Counted from the stretch's first letter, positions 1 through 7,899 are shown. The stretch: DNA of 64,000 nucleotides from Arthrobacter bambusae (GCF_030812595.1 NZ_JAUSSZ010000002.1:186001-250000), one strand, 5' to 3'. Translations and numbers: made by a program. The notes: generated by a model not told the origin, from the sequence alone.

Positions 1-91
1 CCCCGAGGATCATCGCGAGGATGACCACAGCCGCAGCGGCGGCAACCACCATCCAGGCTAAGTCGGGTTTTCGCAGGCTGTGGCCGCTCAT
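1..91 (-). CDS. N-terminal fragment of a membrane-anchored or secreted protein (partial)
   Basis: Only the first 30 or so codons are inside the window. The ATG at 91-89 overlaps the TGA of the upstream glycosyltransferase (ATGA), so the two genes are probably translationally coupled. The visible peptide has a short basic start (MSGHSLRKPD) followed by an Ala/Val/Ile-rich hydrophobic stretch, which is a signal anchor or signal peptide. The position directly behind a cellulose-synthase-like enzyme suggests an envelope or secreted partner, such as a glycan-processing enzyme, but nothing visible identifies the family. Confidence 0.6.
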   Translation of the reverse strand, partial: MSGHSLRKPDLAWMVVAAAAAVVILAMILG

Positions 92-2109
92 TCAGACCCC
101 CGGGTTGCGACCGCAGGAACACCAGGGGGAAAGCCGGGGACTGCATCATCGGGGGTATGGAACAGCCAGAGTGAGAGCCTGCGATACGCTTCCCAATCCC
201 CGCCACGAACCTGGAGCGAAGCGGTGTGCTCTCTGTTCGCACTTGACCAGAACCGGACGACATCCAGCGGGATCTGTGCGGCGCCCGGGAGTTCCAGGAG
301 GACACGGCCCGATTCCGGCAGGGCATCGGCTCCGACCCGGACCGCGGCGCCTCCCATGGAAATGTCCACCAGCTCGCCCCGGATTCCGGCAACCGTGACA
401 GGCACTTTGACGGTTACCCGGTGCGCGCTCCGCCGTGATGTGGCGAATTCGGCCGCCCTGATCCGGAGTGTCCCCAGCACCAAGACAATTCCTGCCAACA
501 CCAACCAGACGCCTGCGGCAATCGTGGAGCCCGGACTCGTCCGCCAAGGTACCCAAGCAAGGACTCCGGCTGCCGCATAGAGAATGATCGCGCCCACGAT
601 GACGATCAGCACAATGAGGATCCGTGGGGCCCGTCCACGGAGTCGAAGTTCCGCGGCGCCTTTCGGAGTGACTTGAAACTCCAAGGACTTGCGGGAGACG
701 AGCCACCACAGGCAAGCCATTCCAACTGGAACCCGGAAAATCCGCAGGGCGAACGCCGTCGGCCAGTGGATCTGGTGGCGCATGAGCCTCTTGGCGCCCC
801 ACAAGCGGACCCAGAACATGGCGGCGAAGACCAAGGTGAACTCCACCGGCCCGGCGGTGGAGGTCCGCGCACCGGAAACCATGACCGCCATCGGAATGAT
901 GAAGGCGATCAAAGTGGCAATGCCCTCCAGCCACCATAAGGTTCCGTTGATGTATTCGTGGAAGTTTCGCCAGGTCATCCAGCTCTTGGCGGCCCAGAGC
1001 CGCTCGTAGGTCAGGATCTGCATTGCGCCCATGCCCCAGCGTCGGCGCTGCAGCAGGTATTGATCGGCCGTCGCCGGGGCCAGACCGATCGCAAGGGTCT
1101 GGTGGTGGTAGACGGTCTTCCATCCGAGCCGGATGAGTTTGAGGGTCGTGTGCATGTCTTCGGTGATCGTCTCGGTTGCCACCCCGCCTACCTCGCGAAG
1201 CGCCTTGATCCGCAGCAGCGAGGTTGAGCCGCACCAGAACGGCCCTGCGCCGGGAACGTTGCGCGAGGGCATCAGGACGTTGAAGAACAAACCCTGTTCG
1301 CCTGAGATGCCGTCGTCGTCGAAGGCTCCGGAGTTGTAAAACGCCTGCGGCCCTTGAATGAGGGCGACCTCTTCGTCAGCGAACCATCCCAAGGTGGCTG
1401 TCAGGAACGTCGGAAGCGGTACATGGTCGCAGTCCAGTACCGCAATGATGTCTATGGGGTCCTTGCCGGCCGCTTCCTCCGCGGCCATCAGATCCAGTGC
1501 GTGATTCATGTTTCCCGCTTTGGCATGGTCGTGCTCGACGCGGGTCACGACTCTAGCGCCGAAAGCCTCGCACATCTGCGCAACCCACGGGCGGTCTCCG
1601 TCATCCAGCACCCACGTTTCGTGGCTCGGCTGCAGCGCGCAAGCCGCGGCGATGGTGGGGGCAAGGACCTCGACCGGTTCGTTGTAGGTGGGGATCAGCA
1701 CGGCGACTCTCATGCCATTGGGAGGTTCGGCAACCGGGTCCGGCGCATAACAATCGATGTTCCACAGCGTGATGGACTTCAGGACCAGGCCTATCAGCGG
1801 AAGGGCCTCAAACGTCACCAGCGTCCACGCGATGACAAGACCCCCGCCGCCAGGCGGCATAGTAAAACCGATCCGCCATGCTAGGTAGAGCAACAACGCC
1901 GCTATCGCGGCTACCCCGCCGATCCTCGCCATTCTGCGGGAACGTGGAGCCTCGGGCGCGGGAGAACCAAGTTGCGCCGCCCAGCCGGCCATTCCCGCCG
2001 AAGAGTAAGCCTTGACCTCCATAGGAGTGTCACGGAACTGCACCGGTTCGCCACCGGCTTGGGCGCCGGCCTCTCCCCAGGCGCGTCCGCGCTGTTCAAT
2101 GGATTGCAC
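88..2109 (-). CDS. Cellulose-synthase-like family 2 glycosyltransferase with C-terminal PilZ domain
   Basis: An inner-membrane processive glycosyltransferase of the BcsA type (673 aa), expected to polymerise a beta-glycan from a nucleotide sugar and export it. Two membrane segments (about 64-115) precede the GT-A domain. Catalytic signatures are complete: DDGDR (169-173), DCDH (226-229), TED (316-318) and the processivity motif QRRRW (354-358). Several membrane segments follow. The C-terminal PilZ domain keeps both c-di-GMP-binding motifs, RxxxR (560-564) and DxSxxG (582-587), so activation by c-di-GMP is likely; a GGDEF-EAL protein lies 2.6 kb away. The start is a GTG with GGGGGAT just upstream. 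No BcsB-like gene is visible; the next gene downstream is cut by the window edge. The product polymer is not known. Confidence 0.88.
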   Translation of the reverse strand: MQSIEQRGRAWGEAGAQAGGEPVQFRDTPMEVKAYSSAGMAGWAAQLGSPAPEAPRSRRMARIGGVAAIAALLLYLAWRIGFTMPPGGGGLVIAWTLVTFEALPLIGLVLKSITLWNIDCYAPDPVAEPPNGMRVAVLIPTYNEPVEVLAPTIAAACALQPSHETWVLDDGDRPWVAQMCEAFGARVVTRVEHDHAKAGNMNHALDLMAAEEAAGKDPIDIIAVLDCDHVPLPTFLTATLGWFADEEVALIQGPQAFYNSGAFDDDGISGEQGLFFNVLMPSRNVPGAGPFWCGSTSLLRIKALREVGGVATETITEDMHTTLKLIRLGWKTVYHHQTLAIGLAPATADQYLLQRRRWGMGAMQILTYERLWAAKSWMTWRNFHEYINGTLWWLEGIATLIAFIIPMAVMVSGARTSTAGPVEFTLVFAAMFWVRLWGAKRLMRHQIHWPTAFALRIFRVPVGMACLWWLVSRKSLEFQVTPKGAAELRLRGRAPRILIVLIVIVGAIILYAAAGVLAWVPWRTSPGSTIAAGVWLVLAGIVLVLGTLRIRAAEFATSRRSAHRVTVKVPVTVAGIRGELVDISMGGAAVRVGADALPESGRVLLELPGAAQIPLDVVRFWSSANREHTASLQVRGGDWEAYRRLSLWLFHTPDDAVPGFPPGVPAVATRGSE

Positions 2110-2257
2110 GCGATCCCCCAGCTGGATCAGTCAATGCAGCCTGTATCAAGTTAAAACAAACTGTGCGATCACTATAGCCAGTTCTCGACCGATTTTCATG
2201 GGAAACGGGGAAATGCAGAGCCCTGTCAGGCGCGGCATTCTTCCGGTGCGGGAGTCC

Positions 2258-2674
2258 CTACTTTTTCGTGAGCAGGGGCAGGACGTGGTCCGTCAAGAGG
2301 GGAGCCAAATCGTCCGGGAGCTCAGCAGAGAGATCCAGCCAGCGGATCTCTTCGATCTCGGACGAAGGGTGGGCTTCCCACGTGCCTGGCGCGGTGAACA
2401 CGGTGGCCTCGATGTCCGTGGCGGCCTCGTTGGCGGCGACGGCGAGCCAACTCCCCAGCGGCTCCAGGTCCGTCGGGTCGACGTCGATTCCGACTTCCTC
2501 TGCCAGCTCGCGGGATGCCGCCTCCGCCGCGGTTTCACCTGGTTCGGGCTTGCCGCCCGGGTGCATGAATTTTTCCGTGCCGCGCTTGCGCACCGTCAGC
2601 AGCCGTCCGCCGTCGTCGTACACGCAGACCGCGCTGACCACTATCAGGTCCTTGGCTGAACTCTCGTGGGTCAC
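2258..2674 (-). CDS. Nudix hydrolase
   Basis: A cytoplasmic Nudix hydrolase (138 aa) that cleaves a nucleoside diphosphate linked to another moiety; the substrate cannot be read from sequence. The Nudix box is clear, running from GGKPEPGE to RELAEEVGI (about residues 40-62), with the Glu residues that bind Mg2+ present. The start is taken as the GTG at 2674, preceded by AAGGAGAG. This GTG overlaps the TGA of the upstream DUF6314 gene (GTGA), so the two genes are co-translated. An open frame continues upstream but is a shadow of the DUF6314 gene. Confidence 0.88.
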   Translation of the reverse strand: MTHESSAKDLIVVSAVCVYDDGGRLLTVRKRGTEKFMHPGGKPEPGETAAEAASRELAEEVGIDVDPTDLEPLGSWLAVAANEAATDIEATVFTAPGTWEAHPSSEIEEIRWLDLSAELPDDLAPLLTDHVLPLLTKK

Positions 2675-3126
2675 TGCTCTCTCCTTAGCCGGGACTCCAG
2701 CAGCAAATCCTTCGCCGGTCCGTGGACATCCCAGGCATAGCTGAATGCATCGGGCCCGCGCCAGACGTAATGGACTTTGTAATCGTCGGGATCGCACCAA
2801 TGGCTGTCCTCGTTGGCGTGCTCGCGGAAGCTCATGCGGTGGAACGGTTTCCCGTCCGGGAAGTAGACATCCATCGCTGCGGGAACGCCCGAGGGCCGCA
2901 GGAGGTATTCCCGGAAGGCCGGTCCGGTGTGGGTAGGCCACGTCATGGTGCCGTCCTCGCGGAGGAGGAGCCCGCCGTCGGGAGTACCTGAATAGCGCAC
3001 GACGCCGGTGAACGTACCGCGCATGTCGGCCGCCCGGTCCCACAGGGACCGTTCCACGGTCCAGCTGCCCAGCAGGTAGGCCCGCAGGTCCTGCGTCGGA
3101 GAGGGATCGCGCAGCTGGTCTTTCAA
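2671..3126 (-). CDS. DUF6314 family protein
   Basis: A 151-aa protein of the uncharacterised DUF6314 family. Family-like features are the N-terminal YLLGSWTVERSLWDR, the central DGKPFH and the C-terminal WDVHGPAKD with a closing RR; these suggest a small lipocalin-like beta-barrel (inference). No signal peptide or membrane segment is present. The only in-frame start before the conserved region is a TTG at 3126, one base beyond the 3' end of the tRNA-Arg gene on the same strand, so the mRNA may be released by tRNA 3' processing. It overlaps the Nudix gene by 4 bases, which suggests a functional pair. Confidence 0.75.
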   Translation of the reverse strand: MKDQLRDPSPTQDLRAYLLGSWTVERSLWDRAADMRGTFTGVVRYSGTPDGGLLLREDGTMTWPTHTGPAFREYLLRPSGVPAAMDVYFPDGKPFHRMSFREHANEDSHWCDPDDYKVHYVWRGPDAFSYAWDVHGPAKDLLLESRLRREQ

Positions 3127-3127
3127 G

Positions 3128-3200
3128 TGCCCTCGATTGGAATCGAACCAACGACACCGGCTTTAGGAGAGCCGTGCTCTATCCACTGAGCTACGAGGGC
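3128..3200 (-). tRNA. tRNA-Arg (anticodon CCU)
   Basis: A 73-nt cloverleaf reads on the minus strand. The acceptor stem GCCCTCG pairs with CGAGGGC and the discriminator is A. The D-arm contains AGCTCAGTGGATAGAGC, the anticodon stem CGGCT/AGCCG encloses the loop CTCCTAA (anticodon CCT), and the T-arm carries GGTTCGATTCC. CCA is not encoded. It decodes the rare AGG codon. Confidence 0.96.
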
Positions 3201-3344
3201 CTGTGCGCGTGCAGGAAGCTCCTGGGAGCAGCCGGCCGGGCACGCATACAAGCATACAAGCTGCCGGGGCGGCCCTCGAACACTGACGCCGGCAAGACAC
3301 GCAGCCGTGCGCCATGTGGCTGGGCTGGCGCTAGGCTGGCCCGC

Positions 3345-4109
3345 ATGAGAGAGCAGATGACGGCGCCGGCGGCTTCCGGCGGACAGCTCCCGGACGTGGG
3401 CACCATCCGCTCGAATATCGGCGGCTGGGCCCATTTGAGCGTGGTGCAGTACTTCGTGGCGGAATCGGCAGTGATAGAAGCATGGCGCGGCCCCGAGCCC
3501 TATGATCGCCGGACCGGGTTCATCAGCGATCTTGGCGCGCTCAAATGCGGGATCTACGAGCATCGCGACGTCTGTTCGCCCCTTCACCTGCTCATGAACG
3601 CCTCCTTTGTGGTGCAAGGGCTCGGGCTGATTTTCGGGGCGCTGCTGCTCAGCTCCGCGCTCCTATGCATCGCGGCCAAGCCCGGTGTGCGGATCCTGCC
3701 AGGCGCGGCTTCCCGCAAAGCGTTGCCTGCCGCCGTGGCGGTCCGGATCCTGACGGGTATTGCCGGGCTGGGAACCGTAGTTGTTGGTTTTGTGCCGGAG
3801 GACCTGGGGTCTCCCTTCCACCTCGTGGGTGCCCTCATGTTCTTCATCGGTGGAGCATTTGCCCTCTTGCTCCTCGGGCTGCTCTGGCTGCCGCACACGG
3901 GCATGAGCTGGTTTGTCGCGGTGTGCGGAACGTTGACGCTGGGTGCCCTTGTGGTCGGTGCCCTGACCCGGATGCATGTCCCCGAACCAGGCACCCTGGA
4001 ACGCCTGATGGCTTATCCGGTCACCATCGGATTTTCCGCCGCGGGGCTGGTGGTGGCGCAAAGGGTTCGGGAAGTACGACGAACGGCGGCGCGGCTTGCA
4101 AAACGCTGA
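3345..4109 (+). CDS. DUF998 family membrane protein
   Basis: An integral membrane protein (254 aa) of the DUF998 family, function unknown. After a soluble N-terminus there are about six hydrophobic segments. The first loop carries the family-typical stretch PYDRRTGFISDLGA and a Cys-containing segment (KCGIY...VCSPLH) before the LLMNASFVVQG membrane segment. The start is ATG 3345; a second ATG 12 bases later would serve equally. The gene is divergent from the tRNA and stands alone. DUF998 proteins have been loosely compared with seven-TM proteins, but no activity can be assigned. Confidence 0.8.
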   Translation: MREQMTAPAASGGQLPDVGTIRSNIGGWAHLSVVQYFVAESAVIEAWRGPEPYDRRTGFISDLGALKCGIYEHRDVCSPLHLLMNASFVVQGLGLIFGALLLSSALLCIAAKPGVRILPGAASRKALPAAVAVRILTGIAGLGTVVVGFVPEDLGSPFHLVGALMFFIGGAFALLLLGLLWLPHTGMSWFVAVCGTLTLGALVVGALTRMHVPEPGTLERLMAYPVTIGFSAAGLVVAQRVREVRRTAARLAKR

Positions 4110-4250
4110 GCTTGCGCCGGTAGCGTCATGTCTGCTTGGTGGGGGAACTTTGCATTATCATGGGTGCACTCACCGGAATGGCGCCGGGCTGAGGGTTCCA
4201 CGCAGTTTTGGCGCAGACTAGATTGATCGATACGGCAGAACAAAGGACCC

Positions 4251-4736
4251 ATGACTCATCAGTTTGTTCTGCGTCGTCCGGGACACGCAGGCGAAATTTC
4301 TCCCATGCTGCCCGCCAGGGATCCACGGCTTCCCGATGATGCCTTGGAACTTTCGTCCGGAGAGGCCGCGGACCCTGCCGCCCGGATCACCGTCGACTTG
4401 GCGGCGGACGGGATTGTCGAGGTCACCCTCCCGCCGAACAGCGCAGTCCGCGCGCCGGAAGCACAGGCCGCCGCGGCCGCCGTCCGTGCGATCGCGGATG
4501 GACGAAGGCATCCGGTTCTGCTCCGAGTGACGGGAGTATTGTCGGTCACCGAAGATGCGCGCCTGAGCTACTCGAATTCCGTGATTGTTTCAGCATGTGC
4601 CCTTCTGGGGGAGAGCCCAGTGGACCGGGTGATAGCGCATTTTCTCCTGCGCGCGAGGCCCGGTTCCCTCCCCGGACAGTTCTTCACCTCGGAGGCGGAA
4701 GCCCGTGACTGGTTGAGAGAGCACCACAGTGAATAA
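4251..4736 (+). CDS. STAS/SpoIIAA-like protein (DUF7793-type) paired with a GGDEF-EAL gene
   Basis: A 161-aa soluble protein. An N-terminal variable part is followed by an alpha/beta module of about 110 residues: a strand and turn around ITVDLAADGIVEVTL, then HPVLLRVTGVLSVTEDAR, then a helix in SNSVIVSACALL, and finally GQFFTSEAEARDWLREH. The layout resembles STAS/SpoIIAA-like folds (the RxTGVxSxxEDAR segment is where SpoIIAA has its regulated Ser). It may bind a nucleotide or act as a regulatory partner; this is inference. AAAGGA precedes the ATG. The last 8 bases overlap the start of the diguanylate cyclase/phosphodiesterase gene, so both are made together. Confidence 0.7.
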   Translation: MTHQFVLRRPGHAGEISPMLPARDPRLPDDALELSSGEAADPAARITVDLAADGIVEVTLPPNSAVRAPEAQAAAAAVRAIADGRRHPVLLRVTGVLSVTEDARLSYSNSVIVSACALLGESPVDRVIAHFLLRARPGSLPGQFFTSEAEARDWLREHHSE

Positions 4737-6249
4737 TGAGCCCCAGGACCCGCGGCTCCTTGCCCTCGTCGAAGGCGTAGTCCGGATTGCGGACGGCGAC
4801 CTCAGCACGAGGATCCCCGTCTCCGGCCCGCGGGACGAAGTGGCTGCCGTGATTACCGGGATCAACCTCATGGCGGATGATCTTCAAGCCATCTACCAGG
4901 AGCTCGAGGAGCGGGTCGAAAGCCGGACTGCCATGCTGCGCGAGGCCCAGATCGAACTCGAAAGGATGGCGCTCACTGATCCGCTGACCCAGTTGGCGAA
5001 CCGCACGGCACTCGAAACGGCGCTGAACCATGAACTCGTCGAAGCCGGGCGCGGCGAGCTCCCGCCCGCATTGCTCGTTTTGGACTTGAACTCCTTCAAG
5101 GGGATCAACGACTCCTTGGGGCACGGCGCAGGGGACACCGTATTGAAGGTCACGGCCAGGCGCCTGCTCTCCGCGGTCCGCGAGACCGACATGGTGGCCA
5201 GGCTCGGCGGGGACGAATTTGCCGTCATGCTGCCTAAATCCAATGCTGCGCACGCACGGGGCGTTGCCAAGCGGATCCTCCGGGCCGTGGGGGAGAGCAT
5301 CGACATCGGCGAAGTCCGGATCATCTGTGGAACCAGCATCGGGCTGACGGTTGGCGAGCCAGGACAGTCAGTGGACGATCTGGTGATGGAAGCGGATACG
5401 GCGATGTATGCGGCCAAGGCCGAGCAGCGGAGCACTGTGAGGGTCTTCGAGCCCGCCTTGTTGTATGCGCGCCGACTCCAAGGGCTCATGATCTCGGAGC
5501 TGCGTGAAGCCATCCGGACAGATCAGTTGGTTCTCTACTTCCAGCCGGTTGTCGAATTGGCCTCCGGCCGGATCGAAGGCGCCGAAGCGCTGGTGCGGTG
5601 GAACCACCCCGAGAGGGGATTGCTGATGCCGGATGCGTTCATTCCGCTGGCCGAGGAAACCGGAATCATCATCGACCTCGGATATTGGGTTCTTCGGCGA
5701 GCGATGCAGCAGCTGCGCGAGTGGCAGGACGGCCCGGGCGTGAATGAGGACTTCAGCATGCGGGTCAATATTTCAACAACCGAACTTCAAAGCCTCGATC
5801 TGATCGAGCATGTGCGGGAAGTGCTCGCCGAAACCGGAGTGGAAGCAGCCAGGCTGGTCATTGAACTCACGGAGTCGATGGCGGTGAACGGCAGCGACAT
5901 CGACAAATACTCTCTGACCGGCCTCCGGCGTCTGGGGATCCGCTTGGAAATCGACGATTTCGGCACCGGTTATTCGTCCATCAGCTATCTACGCAACCTT
6001 CCGGTCAACGTGGTCAAGATTGACCGCTCCCTGATCCAGGGCCTGGGCACGGACGAGAAAGAACGGGACTTCGTGGCGGCGGTTCTCCAGCTCATCCATG
6101 CCTGCGGAATGCAGGCGGTTGCCGAGGGGATCGAAACGGCAGAGCAGGCGGCCGAGCTTGCCCGCCTCGGTTGTGCCAGCGGCCAAGGGTATTACTTCGG
6201 CCGGCCAATGCCGCCGGAGAAATTCGCGGAACTGCTGCGCGGGGACTAG
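4729..6249 (+). CDS. Cytoplasmic HAMP-GGDEF-EAL protein (diguanylate cyclase/phosphodiesterase)
   Basis: A bifunctional-looking c-di-GMP enzyme (506 aa). Residues 10-70 look like a HAMP module (GDLSTRIPVSGPRDEVAAV) followed by a coiled coil, but no membrane segment precedes it, so it should be soluble. The GGDEF domain has an intact GGDEF (160-164) and an RxxD inhibitory site (RETD, 151-154). The EAL domain has EAL (286-288), ELTES, IDDFGTGYS, KIDRS and the terminal GQGYYFGRP, all intact. Both synthesis and hydrolysis are therefore possible. The GTG start overlaps the STAS-like gene. The PilZ glycosyltransferase at 88-2109 is the nearest visible candidate target. A strong hairpin follows the stop codon. 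Confidence 0.92.
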   Translation: MNNEPQDPRLLALVEGVVRIADGDLSTRIPVSGPRDEVAAVITGINLMADDLQAIYQELEERVESRTAMLREAQIELERMALTDPLTQLANRTALETALNHELVEAGRGELPPALLVLDLNSFKGINDSLGHGAGDTVLKVTARRLLSAVRETDMVARLGGDEFAVMLPKSNAAHARGVAKRILRAVGESIDIGEVRIICGTSIGLTVGEPGQSVDDLVMEADTAMYAAKAEQRSTVRVFEPALLYARRLQGLMISELREAIRTDQLVLYFQPVVELASGRIEGAEALVRWNHPERGLLMPDAFIPLAEETGIIIDLGYWVLRRAMQQLREWQDGPGVNEDFSMRVNISTTELQSLDLIEHVREVLAETGVEAARLVIELTESMAVNGSDIDKYSLTGLRRLGIRLEIDDFGTGYSSISYLRNLPVNVVKIDRSLIQGLGTDEKERDFVAAVLQLIHACGMQAVAEGIETAEQAAELARLGCASGQGYYFGRPMPPEKFAELLRGD

Positions 6250-6284
6250 GCGCTGCCCTCCGGGTCACGGAAGACCAGGCAGCA

Positions 6285-6315
6285 GAAAGGCACCGGACCT
6301 GGGCCGGTGCCTTTC
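6285..6315. terminator. Bidirectional intrinsic terminator
   Basis: An 11-bp stem (GAAAGGCACCGG region pairing with CCGGTGCCTTTC) with a 7-nt loop lies between convergent genes. The arms carry AAA/TTT ends on both sides, so it can serve both the GGDEF-EAL gene and the repeat-peptide gene. Confidence 0.8.
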
Positions 6316-6322
6316 GAAGCTG

Positions 6323-6688
6323 CTAGTTGGACGGGGTGGAGTTGGGCCACCAGCCGGTTGCCTGGGGCGAAGCCTGGGTGCTGGCGTTCGGCCACCAGCC
6401 CGTAGCTTCAGTGGAGCTCGTGCTGAAGTTCGGCCACCAGCCAGTGGCTTCAGTCGAGCTCGTGCTGAAGTTCGGCCACCAGCCAGTGGCTTGAGTCGAG
6501 CTCGTGCTGAAGTTCGGCCACCAGCCAGTGGCTTGAGTCGAGCTCGTGCTGAAGTTCGGCCACCACCCAGTGGCGACGGACGAGTCTTGTGCCGGGCTCT
6601 GGCTGCTGGCGGAAACAGCTGCGGAGCCGGAAATTCCGGCAAACAAGATCGCTGCGGCCGCGAGGAGAGCGGCGATAGTTCTTTTCAT
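6323..6688 (-). CDS. Secreted tandem-repeat peptide with ATGWWPN core (no recognised family)
   Basis: A 121-aa protein with a clean Sec signal peptide (MKRTIAALLAAAAILFAG..., cleavage likely after SAAVSA, about residue 27) and no lipobox Cys. The mature part is almost entirely repeats: four 14-residue units ATGWWPNFSTSST(Q/E) at 39-94, then ATGWWPN with degenerate tails at 95-109 and 110-121. Each unit holds two Trp and one Pro, and the linkers are Ser/Thr-rich. AGGAG lies 8 bases before the ATG, and a near-consensus promoter lies upstream. Possible roles are a multi-core precursor peptide, a wall-associated adhesin, or a secreted signal for the divergent TPR protein; none is proven. No modifying enzyme is adjacent. 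I do not recognise it. Confidence 0.85.
   Translation of the reverse strand: MKRTIAALLAAAAILFAGISGSAAVSASSQSPAQDSSVATGWWPNFSTSSTQATGWWPNFSTSSTQATGWWPNFSTSSTEATGWWPNFSTSSTEATGWWPNASTQASPQATGWWPNSTPSN
6407..6574 (-). repeat. Four 42-bp in-frame tandem repeats in the ATGWWPN peptide gene
   Basis: The four 42-bp copies encode residues 39-94 and are nearly identical at DNA level, differing mainly at the Gln/Glu codon and a few silent positions. Two further ATGWWPN cores at 6326-6406 have diverged linkers. The near identity points to recent expansion or homogenisation, so copy number may vary between strains. Confidence 0.95.
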
Positions 6689-6748
6689 GCGAAAGCTCCT
6701 GATGTCTTGTGACTGATGCGACTGAAGTGAAGAAAGTGAAGCAGGCTC

Positions 6749-6777
6749 ATTATAAGAGGAACGACACGCCGTGTCAT
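6749..6777 (-). promoter_or_regulatory. Near-consensus promoter with an embedded palindrome for the repeat-peptide gene
   Basis: On the minus strand, -35 ATGACA (6777-6772) and -10 TATAAT (6754-6749) are separated by exactly 17 bp, leaving a leader of roughly 50 nt to the ATG at 6688. A 13-bp palindrome, GACACGCCGTGTC (6763-6775), sits between the two boxes, where a repressor could block polymerase. The same palindrome is also upstream of the divergent TPR gene. Confidence 0.7.
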
Positions 6778-6858
6778 CAATCCTTGGTCCGCATCGCCCA
6801 AAACCGTGCTATTTACGAGGCGCAACCGGACGAAGTGTCTGGAGGACATAATGGAGCT

Positions 6859-7899
6859 ATGCAAGAAAAGAAGGTTGCGCCGTCGTACGCCGCCGCGGAA
6901 CTGCAGGCGAGGGAGCACCGGGCCAGCCACGACTTCGCCAAGGCCGCCGATGGAGCGCGCTCGGCAGCCGATATTGCCCGCGATGACGGTGATTCCACCG
7001 GGTGGTGGAACATGACCTTCCTTCAAGCAGAGAACCTTCTCGACGCAGGCGATTTCGCTGAGTGCACGGCCTTGGCGCGATCCCTTTCCGAGGCATCGTT
7101 GGCTGCGGCTTCACCCCAGTACCGGGCCCGGGCCCTCATCTTGATGGCGAATTCCCTGCGGGGTGAAGGGCTCCTTGAGCTGGCCACTTCGACGGCGGCA
7201 TCGGCAGTTGGATTGGTCGATGACGACGCAGACATGGAAATCGACGTCCATGCCAGGCAGGCACTGATCGCGACGCTCGGCGAGTCCGGAAAGCTCGAGG
7301 AGGCCTGGGAGGAGTGCCTATCCCTCTCCGCGCGGATTTCCGATGAAATGGACGACCAGCTGGCGGGCAAGGCGTACTGGGTGATCGGCAACGTGGCGTT
7401 CCTGTGCGACAAGGTCGATGAGGGGCTCCGCTACCATGAGCTCGCCGCGGAAACCTTCTCTCCCACCCGGAACCTTGATGTCTGGGCCAAATTCAACAAG
7501 GCATCGGCGGCGATGAGGCTGGCCGCCGAAGTGGCAGATGCCGCAACCCTGCGGTGCATTGAACGGGCGGAGCTTGCCACGGACGTGGTTGGCGGCAACG
7601 AAGAGGAAATCCTGCTACTTCGCCTTAACCGCGCCCATTGGAACTACCTCGCGGGAGACGCCGGCGAGGCAATCAAGTTGCTGGACGAGCTCACGAGAAG
7701 TGCTGACCAAGTGCCCCCGCAGATGGCAGGCGAAATATTCCTCTTGTTGGCGCGCGCCCAAGCCGATACCGGGAACAAGCAAGCGGCGAAGGAAGGCCTG
7801 GTCGAAGCGGCTAATCGCTTCGACCAGGCCGGCGCCCCCCAGCGCGCCCTCCAAGCCCGGGAGATGCTCGCGCCGGGACCCGGTTCGGACCAGGAGTAG
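6859..7899 (+). CDS. TPR-repeat protein, divergent from the repeat-peptide gene
   Basis: An all-helical cytoplasmic protein (about 346 aa). It is built from repeated helix pairs with TPR character, for example AYWVIGNVAFLCDKVDEGLRYHELA, AHWNYLAGDAGEAIKLLDEL and LLLARAQADTGNKQAAKEGL. No DNA-binding or catalytic domain is visible and there is no signal peptide. The start is uncertain: ATG 6859 is in frame but its best ribosome site (GGAGG at 6841) is 13 bases away and matches an out-of-frame ATG at 6851 better; GTG 6835 is an alternative. TPR proteins commonly bind peptides or partner proteins. Its N-terminal STGWWN recalls the TGWWPN of the neighbouring peptide, which may be chance. Confidence 0.75.
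   Translation: MQEKKVAPSYAAAELQAREHRASHDFAKAADGARSAADIARDDGDSTGWWNMTFLQAENLLDAGDFAECTALARSLSEASLAAASPQYRARALILMANSLRGEGLLELATSTAASAVGLVDDDADMEIDVHARQALIATLGESGKLEEAWEECLSLSARISDEMDDQLAGKAYWVIGNVAFLCDKVDEGLRYHELAAETFSPTRNLDVWAKFNKASAAMRLAAEVADAATLRCIERAELATDVVGGNEEEILLLRLNRAHWNYLAGDAGEAIKLLDELTRSADQVPPQMAGEIFLLLARAQADTGNKQAAKEGLVEAANRFDQAGAPQRALQAREMLAPGPGSDQE

Noticed and set aside
3128..3200. Integration site (att) at the tRNA-Arg gene
   Set aside because: I found no second copy of the tRNA 3' end and no integrase in the window.
6709..6858. N-terminal extension of the TPR protein from an upstream start
   Set aside because: This stretch overlaps the promoter and palindrome of the divergent peptide gene and has no ribosome site; the composition is not protein-like.
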